Positions 47,101-55,320 of a stretch of 64,000 bases of DNA are shown piece by piece. Origin of the DNA: Arthrobacter sp. CJ23. Lineage in GTDB: Bacteria > Actinomycetota > Actinomycetes > Actinomycetales > Micrococcaceae. The number at the start of each line of letters is the position of its first letter. The stretch's first letter is position 1. Below the pieces are notes generated by a model. It ran no database searches. It was given only the letters and a program-made list of their open reading frames with translations, and was not told the DNA's origin. Position numbers and translations under genes: made by a program. Location of the stretch: positions 2,046,001-2,110,000 of the forward strand of contig NZ_CP102950.1 in the NCBI RefSeq assembly GCF_024741795.1, read 5' to 3'.

Positions 47101-47623
47101 TGTGGGCATCCGGGTAGTAGGCGTACTTGGCTGGGTCCATATTGCTCCACGTGCGTATGATCCGCATACCGTTCTCGCGGTAGACGGGATCGCCCGTGAT
47201 GACGTACAGAGTGGCCTGCGTGTAGGCTCCGAAGGCGTCCCGGATGAGCTTGCTCTGGACGCCTTGGGAGTTGAACGCGGTGGTGCCGGGCTGGTCGGTG
47301 GTGCTGCTGGCATTGGCGGAACGGAAGTCCCGCGCAGCGAAGGGCGTATCGGCCATGGCTTGGTAGTAGCTCTTCCATGGTTCCGTGCCGCTTTGTACCA
47401 TGGCGCGAGCATTGCGAAGGCTGTTGGCGCTTACGCCGATTCCAGGATGGACAAACCCGCTCGCGTCGACGCTTTCGGAAATGGTCACCTCCTGGCCAGT
47501 GTCGGCAACTGCGGGTGCCGAGCCGCCAAAGGCGGGTATGCCGCCGGCCGGTGCCACCAGGGCAACGGCGGCGGCAATCGTGAGCACGCGAGCCCATTGC
47601 CGCATGGTTGAAGGATGCTTCAT
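44147..47623 (-). CDS. Secreted multi-domain polysaccharide lyase-like protein
   Basis: An 1158-residue exported protein. Residues 1-41 are a signal peptide ending SAPAVAD. Residues ~60-445 resemble the (alpha/alpha) toroid of alginate-lyase-family enzymes (HTNWRYLNQHTYPLVGAIAG, then FVQHQEMGRDQAHAGDG with candidate catalytic His and Gln/Glu). A carbohydrate-binding beta-sandwich (~455-620), an Ig-like domain (~625-690), a helical FIVAR-like linker (~695-760), a discoidin-type domain (~770-905), another Ig-like part and a C-terminal discoidin-like domain follow. It would cut an acidic plant polysaccharide outside the cell. AGGAGGA precedes the ATG. It is divergent from the ABC importer at 48077, which probably takes up its products. 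Confidence 0.75.
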   Translation of the reverse strand: MKHPSTMRQWARVLTIAAAVALVAPAGGIPAFGGSAPAVADTGQEVTISESVDASGFVHPGIGVSANSLRNARAMVQSGTEPWKSYYQAMADTPFAARDFRSANASSTTDQPGTTAFNSQGVQSKLIRDAFGAYTQATLYVITGDPVYRENGMRIIRTWSNMDPAKYAYYPDAHIHSGVPLYRLVAAAEIFRSTSVPAGYTAYDLGWSDQDTSKLSTNLIVPMTETFLHTNWRYLNQHTYPLVGAIAGYIFTGNRDRYSEAVEWYTVNASTSRPEQNGSIAAQFPLISADNPRNPYGYSFVQHQEMGRDQAHAGDGINTTGAIARFLTIQGTTVDPSAGTVSTAPDAVSPYKFLGNRLLKAANAFTGYMLGYDIPWIDTTGGPGRLSEAYRGRLYNPIDELYNVYKYELGVDVEREAPYVAELHAKADGPKFFWGVGAYNSWESNPDYSPEFWLSLPPSVAGQTRPTATDAKVQLETRSSATDGNKLKVKSEDGRTYVQVNATGNGRTIAVRTLMYVSRSGYSPVGIQFRTNGPATLAIGKDPANRLSVPLPNTHGQWRYVTYDVDAEKLTGKSLGGENLAYFTVMGTDDTQVDFDYVNLEAKKQLTVPQFPKDTVTPVIGLAGTVLSRSLAATDAGGEALQYSSVGLPSGARLDPSTGLLTWTAPADATGKYSFQVTADDGTTVVTRPATVIIGLNRQAALDAALAGFDPKAVYESPSAAAFETVRAEVRAAMDAADDAGFLDQLVRLQDAVKALKLLTPHLASDGSIDYRGLVTSNPASIQPMNLVDGNFDTTTGDLRAPFTLDFGQGFQVSADAFGLQARYNFANRSQGANVYGSRDGRAWTLLTERETTDTTASGFAMETIPVRAEVAGQAFRYLKVQVDHPGVPTDPAYPGISSFSELRIHGNRHELAAAVSSLSISTSNADKGLATNGDTVAFNAVAAEPLSSLNVVVEGQPAAATSSDGINWKATAQLPTDVAFGRDVQFTVDCRTTSGKDCGTLTATTDGSRLALWNTAIKRLPVVQGWVNASTRAWPGTGTPQENGWKMFDGNTATYTDTTTANGWASVTPTDGTRIVADIVRVFPRTSHISRGNGTFVQGSNDGGATWQTFLTITGMAAANWYTFTLPQRVDYAQVRVSDEHGGNTNLAEVEFLHREP

Positions 47624-48076
47624 CGGTCCTCCTGGATCGATCAGTGTTGGCTGAGTGATGTAGTGCAGTTCTGCTGTTTACTCCGGAGCTGGGTGTTCGT
47701 ACGCGGCCGCACGGTAGCCCCGCGATTCATGGCGAAGGGGAGTAGCTCTTGACGAGCCTGAAAGCTTGTCGCCGTGAAATTCTGCGTCGCCGGTCCCGCA
47801 TGACCAAGGCTGTAACGGCCGATAGTCGGCAAGCTTAGCTGCGTGCCGGTGTTGAGGCAATCGTTTTCCTACAACCTTCTCCGGGCACCGCCATGTTGCC
47901 GGATTACTCTTCAGGCGACTTTGTGCCGCCTCTTGACACGCTGTGATTCTGATCTCAAAATAGAGGATAACGTTTTCCCAAAATTCCTATCCAAGCCTCC
48001 CAGCGGGAAAGATGCCATGGTGGCATCGTCTCCCGCTCCTCGGAGTCCCAACCTTCTACAGTCAAGGGAGTGTGCC
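47624..48076. promoter_or_regulatory. Divergent regulatory region of lyase and importer
   Basis: There is no gene. Two LacI-type sites are visible: GGCAATCGTTTTCC (47856-47869) and GGATAACGTTTTCC (47965-47978), the latter palindromic but for one pair. They are 109 bases apart, one towards each divergent gene. A related GGCAATCGTTATCT occurs at 57388 upstream of a LacI gene. Confidence 0.6.
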
Positions 48077-49072
48077 ATGCAACAGCGCATGACCACCCAA
48101 AAAGAGAACCCTGCAGCCACTGCGGACCCCGGCCACAAGGTCGCCGCCAGGCGCCCGCGAAAAAAGCGCAGCGGGGGCTCAGGCGTCTTGTTGCTCTTGG
48201 CCGCGCCGGGCATCGCATGGTTTGTGGTATTCGCCTACGCTCCCATGGCCGGCCTGATCGTCGCATTCAAGAACTTCGATGTCAGTAAAGGCATCTTTAA
48301 CAGTCCGTGGAGCGGCCTTGATAACTTCAAGTACTTTATCGAAAGCGGCGATGCACCCGCGATCGTGCTGAATACACTCGTTCTGAATGTTCTATTTCTT
48401 GCAGCGACGTTGGGAGCTGGACTGGCACTTGCCATCATGCTCAATGAACTGCGCGCCCGGGTCTTCAAGAAGTTCATGCAGTCTGCAATCTTTTTTCCAT
48501 ACTTCGTTTCCCCGATTGTGATCAGCATCATCCTGCAGGTCATCCTTGCCGGTGCGGGCGGCCACGGGGGTGCGGTCAACGATGCGCTCGGGCTGTTCAA
48601 TCTTCCCGAGGTCAGTTGGTACACAGAACCAGGGCCATGGCCTTGGATCCTCACCATCGTGAAAGTCTGGCAGTTGGGCGGCTACATGTCGGTCATTTTC
48701 CTGGCGGCCATCACCTCCATACCCGAGGACGTCTACGAAGCAGCAATGCTTGACGGCGCTACCCGGGCCCGGATGGCATTGTCCATTACGGTGCCTCTTC
48801 TGAAGCCGACAGCCGCCATCCTGATCGTTCTGGGCGTCGGCAGAATCTTTTACGGTGACTTCGGCACCATCTTTGCCATCATCGGCGACAACGGCACTCT
48901 TTTCTCCACCACTGACGTCATTGACACGTACGTCTTCCGTTCGCTCAGAACAATCGGTGACTTCGGCACTACCGCCGCGATTGGCCTGTTCCAGTCCGTC
49001 GTCGGATTCATCCTCGTCACAGTGGCAGTGCTAATCCAGCGCCGCTACTCCAAAGAAAGCAGCATTCTGTGA
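48077..49072 (+). CDS. ABC transporter permease (LplB type)
   Basis: A 331-residue permease with six membrane segments (first GVLLLLAAPGIAWFVVFAYA). The EAA loop is VYEAAMLDGATRARMALSIT (~225). The LplB/YtcP-YtcQ type imports oligosaccharides, often from pectin breakdown. ATG at 48077 follows AAGGGAG; a 78-residue extension is rejected. Its stop overlaps the next start (GTGA). Confidence 0.9.
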   Translation: MQQRMTTQKENPAATADPGHKVAARRPRKKRSGGSGVLLLLAAPGIAWFVVFAYAPMAGLIVAFKNFDVSKGIFNSPWSGLDNFKYFIESGDAPAIVLNTLVLNVLFLAATLGAGLALAIMLNELRARVFKKFMQSAIFFPYFVSPIVISIILQVILAGAGGHGGAVNDALGLFNLPEVSWYTEPGPWPWILTIVKVWQLGGYMSVIFLAAITSIPEDVYEAAMLDGATRARMALSITVPLLKPTAAILIVLGVGRIFYGDFGTIFAIIGDNGTLFSTTDVIDTYVFRSLRTIGDFGTTAAIGLFQSVVGFILVTVAVLIQRRYSKESSIL

Positions 49073-50055
49073 GCACTTCCACAACACCCGTCGTGGCAGC
49101 AGCGAATGATCCTGCTGTGGCAGACCGAATGAATCCCAAGCAACGTCGCACCATTTTCTCCAGGGCAACAAACCCGGGTTACAAAGGCACCAAACGAGCC
49201 ACCAGGCTTGAGCCCTTCACGGCCGTTAGCTACGTAGGCGTCACAATCTTTGGCCTCTTTGCCCTGATTCCATTGTGGATGATCGTGGCTGGCTCATTGA
49301 CGGCAGAGTCCACTCTGGCCCGTAGCGGTTACAGCTTCTTTCCCGAGCCGTTCTCGTTTGACGCCTATACTGCAATTTTTAGCGGAACGGCCGTCTTCCA
49401 AGGTTATGCTGCCACTTTATTCATCACGGTAGTGGGCACGGTCCTGTCCCTGTGTGCGACGGCGTCGCTGTCGTGGGTTATCGCCCGACGTATGCCCCGA
49501 ATCAGCAGGCCTTTGACGATCTTCGCCTATCTGCCCATGCTCTTCTCAGGTGGTCTTGTTCCGCTTTATCTGTTGGTAACGCAGGTACTGCAGCTGCAGA
49601 ACAGCTGGTTCGCCGTCATCCTTCCGCACATGATGGCCCCGTTCCTCGTGTTCGTGGCTGTCAGCTTTTTTCGGCAGCTCCCCGAGGAAATCCTCGATTC
49701 TGCAAAGGTGGACGGAGCTGGAGAGCTGCGGGTTTTCTTTGAGATCGTCCTGCCGTTGTCCAAGCCCATCTTGGCTGTCATAGGGCTGTTCTATGCCGTG
49801 GCCTACTGGAACGAGTGGTTCACGGCCCTGCTGTTCATCTCGGATCCGGAGAAGTACCCGCTGCAGCTAATGCTGCAGAATCTCATCGCGAACGTGACAA
49901 ACGCTGCGATGCTGCCCGGGTCCGGTTCGGTTGCTCCCATCTACCAACTTCGCCTTGCCCTGACCGTGGTTACCATCGGCCCCATCCTCCTGGCCTACCC
50001 ATTCGCCCAGCGCTATTTCGTCAAGGGCCTCACGCTTGGTGCCACCAAGGGCTAA
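49069..50055 (+). CDS. ABC transporter permease (LplC type)
   Basis: A 328-residue permease. Membrane segments start at YVGVTIFGLFALIPLWMIVA, and the EAA loop is ILDSAKVDGAGELRVFFEIV (~210). GTG overlaps the previous stop by four bases. It pairs with LplB-type permease 1; the ATPase is not in the window. Confidence 0.9.
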   Translation: MSTSTTPVVAAANDPAVADRMNPKQRRTIFSRATNPGYKGTKRATRLEPFTAVSYVGVTIFGLFALIPLWMIVAGSLTAESTLARSGYSFFPEPFSFDAYTAIFSGTAVFQGYAATLFITVVGTVLSLCATASLSWVIARRMPRISRPLTIFAYLPMLFSGGLVPLYLLVTQVLQLQNSWFAVILPHMMAPFLVFVAVSFFRQLPEEILDSAKVDGAGELRVFFEIVLPLSKPILAVIGLFYAVAYWNEWFTALLFISDPEKYPLQLMLQNLIANVTNAAMLPGSGSVAPIYQLRLALTVVTIGPILLAYPFAQRYFVKGLTLGATKG

Positions 50056-50132
50056 GCAAACTATCTCTGTTCCATCTTCGATCCCAAACATGGTCTGGCT
50101 TTACTATGCCAGCGTACAAAGGAGTGCAGCAC

Positions 50133-51689
50133 ATGATCCCCAACACATCAGTCTCCCGGCGTGGCTTCCTTGGACTCGCCGGCGGCCTCGGCGCCGCGGC
50201 AGCACTTGCCGGCTGCGGCACATCCGGTGCTTCAAGCACCGGCGGAGCTGTCACAGGAACGTCCGTAGCTGTCTTGCCCAGCACCGCCCCGGCTACATGG
50301 AATGCGGTCCTGACCAAGTTGAACGGCAAGCTCAAAAACGACTTGGGTTTCGAACTGGACGCACAATTCATTAACTGGTCCAACTACCAGCAGCAGTCCC
50401 TGCTCAAGTTCACGGCCGGGGAGAAGTTCGACTCGGCGCTGCAAGCGCTCTGGCTGAACATGGCACAGTTGCAGCAAAGCGGTTCGCTTGTCGAGCTCAC
50501 CAACGAGGTAGCCAAGTACAAGAACCTCAGCGCTACACTGCCAAAGAAGCTGCTGGAGTCCAACAGTTGGGACGGCAAGCTTTGGGGAATCCCGCAAGTC
50601 AACAGTGCGGCGCGGGTCCAGCACTTCGTCATTCGCCAGGACCTGGCCGACTCGCTTGGTTTCTCCACCATCACGGACTTCGAACAGCTCGAGCGCTTCT
50701 TCTACGCTGTGAAACAGAAAAACGATGGCACGGTGCCTTATGGTGCCCCTTCCAACAGTGGATACCTTCACGCAGTGCCCGTTCCCACCGGAATGTTCAA
50801 CGCCAGGTCCTGGCAGAGCCCGGACACCATCGCCCGCGCATTCAGCGGCAAGGGCATGTTCTTCATACTCGCCAAGGATGCTGCTAAGACGGGGTCCTCT
50901 GCGCCCGAGGCTTTCTGGGACGACGAAGGCGTAGTGGAAACCCTGCACAGGATCCGCAAGTACTACAACGACGGAATCATCAACGCCGACGCACTGAACG
51001 TGGATGGTGCCACTCTCACGAGTCAGTGGATGGCCGGCAAGTTTGCAGCAGGATGGGCAATGACCGATGGCACCTCCAGCAACTCCCTCAACACCTTGCA
51101 AAAGGCTGTTCCCAAGGCAGCACTGGCAAACATCATGCCGCTGAGCGGCGGTTTGTCCGCCAAGCCAAACCAGACCTTCCAAGCTGACAATATGGTCGTT
51201 GTGAATTCCAAGGGCGGCAACCTGGACCGAGCAATGCAGCTTCAGGACTGGCTCTCCATCAGGGAAAACCACGATCTCCTAACATATGGGATCGAAGGCA
51301 CTGACTGGGAACCTGCGGACGGCAATAAATTCAAGCGCCTCAATGACTACGCGTTTCCCGGATACGCACTTTCCTGGCGGCCAAGCCTGGAGCGAAAGTC
51401 GCTTTCCATCAGCCCCACCGAAGAGAAGATCTTCGACTGGGCACAGAACTTCGACAACTTCACTGTGGATCCCTTCGCTTCTTTCATACCTGACGTCACG
51501 CCCGTGAAACAGCAGGTTGCCGCAATGTCGAACGTCATCACGCAATTCGCCAACCCCCTCTTCTATGGCGTCGTGGACGTCGACACCCAATTGGACAAGC
51601 TGAAGAAGGCGGCGGACGGTGCCGGAGTCGCCAAATTGCAGGAAGAGATGGAAAAGCAGGCCAACGCCTACCTCAAGAAGCATGCCTGA
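50133..51689 (+). CDS. Extracellular solute-binding lipoprotein (LplA type)
   Basis: A 518-residue binding protein, long as is usual for the LplA/YtcQ class. The N-terminus SRRGFLGLAGGLGAAAALAG has a twin-Arg motif and ends in a lipobox (LAGC), so export may be by Tat with lipid anchoring. ATG at 50133 follows AAGGAG. It probably binds the oligosaccharides released by the secreted lyase and passes them to the two permeases. Confidence 0.9.
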   Translation: MIPNTSVSRRGFLGLAGGLGAAAALAGCGTSGASSTGGAVTGTSVAVLPSTAPATWNAVLTKLNGKLKNDLGFELDAQFINWSNYQQQSLLKFTAGEKFDSALQALWLNMAQLQQSGSLVELTNEVAKYKNLSATLPKKLLESNSWDGKLWGIPQVNSAARVQHFVIRQDLADSLGFSTITDFEQLERFFYAVKQKNDGTVPYGAPSNSGYLHAVPVPTGMFNARSWQSPDTIARAFSGKGMFFILAKDAAKTGSSAPEAFWDDEGVVETLHRIRKYYNDGIINADALNVDGATLTSQWMAGKFAAGWAMTDGTSSNSLNTLQKAVPKAALANIMPLSGGLSAKPNQTFQADNMVVVNSKGGNLDRAMQLQDWLSIRENHDLLTYGIEGTDWEPADGNKFKRLNDYAFPGYALSWRPSLERKSLSISPTEEKIFDWAQNFDNFTVDPFASFIPDVTPVKQQVAAMSNVITQFANPLFYGVVDVDTQLDKLKKAADGAGVAKLQEEMEKQANAYLKKHA

Positions 51690-51727
51690 CGAAGGACACG
51701 GAACAGACTTCGGGAGAAAGGCTCGTG

Positions 51728-53557
51728 ATGCTGTCATACCGGCTGACAATGCCTGCGGCAACGGCCACCGCAGTGGTCATCGCCGTCCATGGCTTGATGG
51801 AATCCGCCGCATGCCTCGAAGCTGCTGCTCCGCACTGGAATTCACGAGGATGGGTAGTCCTGGCATTGGATCTTCGCGGGCACGGAAGCTCCCCGCGCTG
51901 GTCTGAACAGGACCTCGAACAACACCCCGGCGATGTGATGGTCAGCGACATCCTGGAGGTCCTGCGATCGGACAAACTTCATGGTTTAGCTTCCCTTCCG
52001 GCCCTCTACTACGGTCACTCCGCCGGCGGGTCGGTGGCCGCAGCCCTCGCAGCCAGCATGCTGGAGCGGACACCGGCCGGGTTCCACCCGGCAGGTGTCC
52101 TGCTCGAAGACCCATTCTGGCGGCTGCCCGTCACACCATTGCAGGACCGGAGTGTCGCGGAAACTGCCTATGCGCACCTAGTTGACGTTCAATCCCGCAC
52201 CCCTGCTGAACGTGCCGAGATCCGGAGGCGCGAATGGCCCAACTGGAATGACGCAGAGATTCGGCGCAGCTGCAAGGCGCAGGAGGATTGCGACCCTCAA
52301 CTGGTTCTCAATGGCAATGTCATCCCCACCACGCCCTGGCCGGACTTGGTCGCCGAACTCACGGCGTCGGGAATCCCCACCCTGATCATCACCGGCACGG
52401 TCAGAACCGGGATCACCACGCAGCACCAGCAGATCGCCCGGGCGGCCGGGGCCGCCGTCGAAGTCTTCGACGGCGCGTCTCATTTCGTCCGCCGTGACAT
52501 GGAAGAGAAGTTCATGCAAACCGCAACACGCTTTTTTGCCGACACCTTGGCGGAGAAGGATCGGCAGCCGGCAAGGCCCGTTGCCATGGCAGTCATGGCA
52601 CCACCGGATCTCATCTCCAAGCTCATCTCGCCGCCCGCGATGAGCAAGTTGAACAGGCTGGCAGACCTCCGTGGGCAGGTGTTCGAAGACTTCTCGACGC
52701 CGGAGGCCCAGGCAGCGCTCGCGGAGACCGAAGTGCTCATTACTGGATGGGGTTGCCCAAAAATTGACGCGGATGTCCTTGCGGCCGCCCCCAAATTGCG
52801 CGCCATCATTCATGCCGGCGGAGCCATTGGAGGCAACATACTGCCCATTCCTGCCGGCAGGAACATTGTCGGTTCAAATGCCGGGGAAGCGAACGGGCGT
52901 CCCGTCGCGGAGTACACGCTGGCCATGATTCTGCTGGCCAACAAGCAGACTTTTGAGAGCATGCGGGTTTACCGGGAGCGCCGGGCGCCGATAGACCGGG
53001 AACAGGAATTTCCCGGCGCGGGAAACTACCTGAAGACAGTCGGTCTTGTGGGGGCTTCCCGGATCGGCCGTCACGTTGCCAAGCTGCTCCAGCCGTTTGA
53101 ACTGGAGGTGGTGGTTTACGACCCCTATTTGGAGGAAACGGAAGCCGAGGTTCTGGGCGTGAAGTTGCTTCCACTGCGGACGTTGTTGGCCCAGTGCGAC
53201 ATCGTGTCCCTCCATGTTCCCGTCACACAGGAAACCACAGCGATGATCGGAGCATCTGAGCTGGCGTTGTTGAAGGACGGTGCGACCCTCATCAACACGG
53301 CCAGGGGCGAGATCCTTGACCAGTCAGCCTTGGAAACAGAACTCGTCCGGGGACGCATCAATGCCATCCTCGACGTGGCTGTGCCGGATGTGCTTCCCCC
53401 GACACATCCGTTCTACGAGCTGCCAAATGTGGTGCTGACGCCGCACATCGCTGGTTCCATGGGCACGGAATTGCTCCGGATGGGGGACCACGTAGTGTCC
53501 GAAATGGAGCGGTACGTCAATGGACAGCCGTTCGCCTACCCTGAAGAGCTTTCCTAG
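51728..53557 (+). CDS. Fusion of alpha/beta hydrolase and D-2-hydroxyacid dehydrogenase
   Basis: A 609-residue protein with two enzyme parts. Residues ~1-275 are an alpha/beta hydrolase: oxyanion HGLMESAA, nucleophile Ser in YYGHSAGGSVAA (~96), and a late His in DGASHFVRRD (~255). Residues ~290-609 are a D-2-hydroxyacid dehydrogenase: NAD loop VGLVGASRIGRHVA (~430), catalytic Arg in INTARGEILD (~520) and the Glu/His region ending in TPHIAGSMG. An M-rich linker (VAMAVMAPPDL) joins them without a stop. Each half normally stands alone. Together they could hydrolyse an ester or lactone and then oxidise or reduce the hydroxyacid. It follows the importer by 38 bases. Confidence 0.8.
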   Translation: MLSYRLTMPAATATAVVIAVHGLMESAACLEAAAPHWNSRGWVVLALDLRGHGSSPRWSEQDLEQHPGDVMVSDILEVLRSDKLHGLASLPALYYGHSAGGSVAAALAASMLERTPAGFHPAGVLLEDPFWRLPVTPLQDRSVAETAYAHLVDVQSRTPAERAEIRRREWPNWNDAEIRRSCKAQEDCDPQLVLNGNVIPTTPWPDLVAELTASGIPTLIITGTVRTGITTQHQQIARAAGAAVEVFDGASHFVRRDMEEKFMQTATRFFADTLAEKDRQPARPVAMAVMAPPDLISKLISPPAMSKLNRLADLRGQVFEDFSTPEAQAALAETEVLITGWGCPKIDADVLAAAPKLRAIIHAGGAIGGNILPIPAGRNIVGSNAGEANGRPVAEYTLAMILLANKQTFESMRVYRERRAPIDREQEFPGAGNYLKTVGLVGASRIGRHVAKLLQPFELEVVVYDPYLEETEAEVLGVKLLPLRTLLAQCDIVSLHVPVTQETTAMIGASELALLKDGATLINTARGEILDQSALETELVRGRINAILDVAVPDVLPPTHPFYELPNVVLTPHIAGSMGTELLRMGDHVVSEMERYVNGQPFAYPEELS

Positions 53558-53558
53558 G

Positions 53559-53877
53559 ATGGACACATCAGTGACCCTCATTAGCAACCCTGTGCTGCCC
53601 GGGTTTTCGCCCGATCCCTCCTTGACCCGTGTGGGTGAGTGGCTCTATTTGGCGAACAGCTCCTTCGAGGGGTACCCGATTGTCCCCATCCACCGATCCC
53701 GTGACCTCGAAAACTGGGAGTTCGCTGGTTCGTTCTCTGGGCCGGAAGCGGTGTTGGACCTCAAGAGTCTGGGCGACTCGGCAGGTGTCTGGGCCCCGAC
53801 CTTGAGCTGGTCTGATGGTTACCGCTGACTTCACCGACTTTCAGTTCCAGCCGGGAGCGGAAGACCGGAGCGCATGA
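53559..53877 (+). pseudogene. GH43 gene with internal deletion
   Basis: ATG at 53559, next to the fusion gene's stop, opens a classic GH43 start (ISNPVLPGFSPDPSLTRVGE, then GVWAPTLSWSDG). After 89 residues it stops. Directly behind, another frame reads ADFTDFQFQPGAEDRSA, like the last residues of GH43 enzymes, and its TGA overlaps the LacI start (ATGA). Both ends of the gene survive and about 380 codons are gone. The intact end junctions show the gene was part of this operon. Confidence 0.65.
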
Positions 53878-54920
53878 ACATGACCTCAATGTCCGGTCCT
53901 CCTCCGAACCCAAAGGCTCCAGTCCTCGGGGATGTCGCGAAGCTAGCCGGTGTTTCGGTGCCAACAGTCTCCCGTGTGCTGACCAGCAGCAAATACGTTG
54001 CCCCCGGGCTCCGGGCCCAGGTGCTGAAGGCAGTGAACGACCTTGGCTATCGCCCCAACCTCGCCGCTCGCGCCACGCGGTCTGGGAAGCGTTCAATGAT
54101 GGCGGTTCTTACAGGTGCAACGTCCAACTATGGATACGCGCAAACCATCGAAGGCGTCGAAAGGGCTGCTCGACAAACAGGCATGTCCGTCATTATCGCG
54201 GTTGTGGACTCCGATGCCGAGGAGGCCGTCAAAGCCGCAATCGACCTCTTGCTGTCCCAGCCTGTCGCCGGCGTCATCATCCTGGAATTCGACCGCCCTG
54301 GATTGGCTGCAGTCAAGGCCTTCCCCCCGTCGATCCCTATGGTGACCGCGGGAGGAGGTACCGTAAGCCCCATCGGGACGGTTGGCGCCCTGCTCGACGA
54401 GCATGGAGCCGGCAAGGACGCGACAGACTACCTTCTTTCCCTGGGCCACCGCACAGTGCACCATGTAGCGATCCCCACCATGGGAAAGCAATCGGGGCGG
54501 ACAGAGGGTTGGAAGGCTGCTTTAGCTGCGGCGGGGATTCCCGTTCCCCGGATCCTGCATGCTACTTGGGAACCTGCCAGCGGCTACAGGATGGGGCAGA
54601 AACTCGCCGCCCGGAATGACGTCACTGCCGTGTTCTGCGGGAACGATGATGTCGCGATAGGCGTCATCAAGGCGTTCATGGAATGCGGCAGGCGAGTGCC
54701 GGAGGATGTGTCCGTGGTGGGTTTTGACGACCAGCCCCATGTAGCCATGTGGCGACCGCCGTTGACAACCATCCGGCAGGATTTCCAAGACCTGGGTGGG
54801 CGCGCGTTTCGGCTTCTGGAAACGGTATTGGGCGGCGACAGGCCTCAGCTTCCTTCCACCGTCAAGCCCAAACTCATTATCCGCGGCTCCACAGCTGCCG
54901 CCAGATCATTCGGCTATTGA
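53874..54920 (+). CDS. LacI-family repressor (twin A)
   Basis: A 348-residue LacI protein. Helix-turn-helix VLGDVAKLAGVSVPTVSRVL, hinge YRPNLAARATRSGKRS, then the ligand domain with VVIILEFDRPGLAAVKAF-like and DVTAVFCGNDDVAIG blocks. It is a recent paralogue of the LacI at 56305-57339, with long identical runs such as GAT-SNYGYA and LSQPVAGVIILEFDRPGLAA. It overlaps the deleted GH43 and is followed 22 bases later by a small gene. Confidence 0.9.
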   Translation: MNMTSMSGPPPNPKAPVLGDVAKLAGVSVPTVSRVLTSSKYVAPGLRAQVLKAVNDLGYRPNLAARATRSGKRSMMAVLTGATSNYGYAQTIEGVERAARQTGMSVIIAVVDSDAEEAVKAAIDLLLSQPVAGVIILEFDRPGLAAVKAFPPSIPMVTAGGGTVSPIGTVGALLDEHGAGKDATDYLLSLGHRTVHHVAIPTMGKQSGRTEGWKAALAAAGIPVPRILHATWEPASGYRMGQKLAARNDVTAVFCGNDDVAIGVIKAFMECGRRVPEDVSVVGFDDQPHVAMWRPPLTTIRQDFQDLGGRAFRLLETVLGGDRPQLPSTVKPKLIIRGSTAAARSFGY

Positions 54921-54942
54921 TTGACAACAGGAGAACTTCCTT

Positions 54943-55200
54943 ATGAATGCCATCACCATTGAACATGACCAAGAGACCATGAACCAGATTGGTCCAAGCC
55001 CCTCAACCATTCGCCTGCAGTTCTCACACGTCAGCGACGTGCTACCGGGCTTGGAGGCCGCCGTCCAGTCGTTGATCGGTGCCGCCAACCGGGATCGCAG
55101 GTGCGGCATCCTCATTGTTCGTCATGGCCCAGGCGACTACACCGCCACCCTCGATCCCTCGGTGAAGTTCGGCGAGACGGAGACGAGAATCCTCGCCTAA
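54943..55200 (+). CDS. Small hypothetical protein, paralogue family member 2
   Basis: An 85-residue protein with GGAG before the ATG, 22 bases after LacI and probably co-transcribed. The C-terminal part GILIVRHGPGDYTATLDPSV followed by KFGET matches members at 30062 and 59808. The N-terminal half has a helix (LEAAVQSLIGAANRDRR). It has no signal or membrane segment. Function unknown. Confidence 0.7.
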   Translation: MNAITIEHDQETMNQIGPSPSTIRLQFSHVSDVLPGLEAAVQSLIGAANRDRRCGILIVRHGPGDYTATLDPSVKFGETETRILA

Positions 55201-55320
55201 CCGTCCTGACTGAAGAACTCAGGAATATCGACCATTGTTTATAGATTGTCGGATTGGCCCTGACGCCGTCTGTAGGTCCTCCTCCAAGCTGATGTCCGCA
55301 AGCCCAGGCCCTTCTAAACC

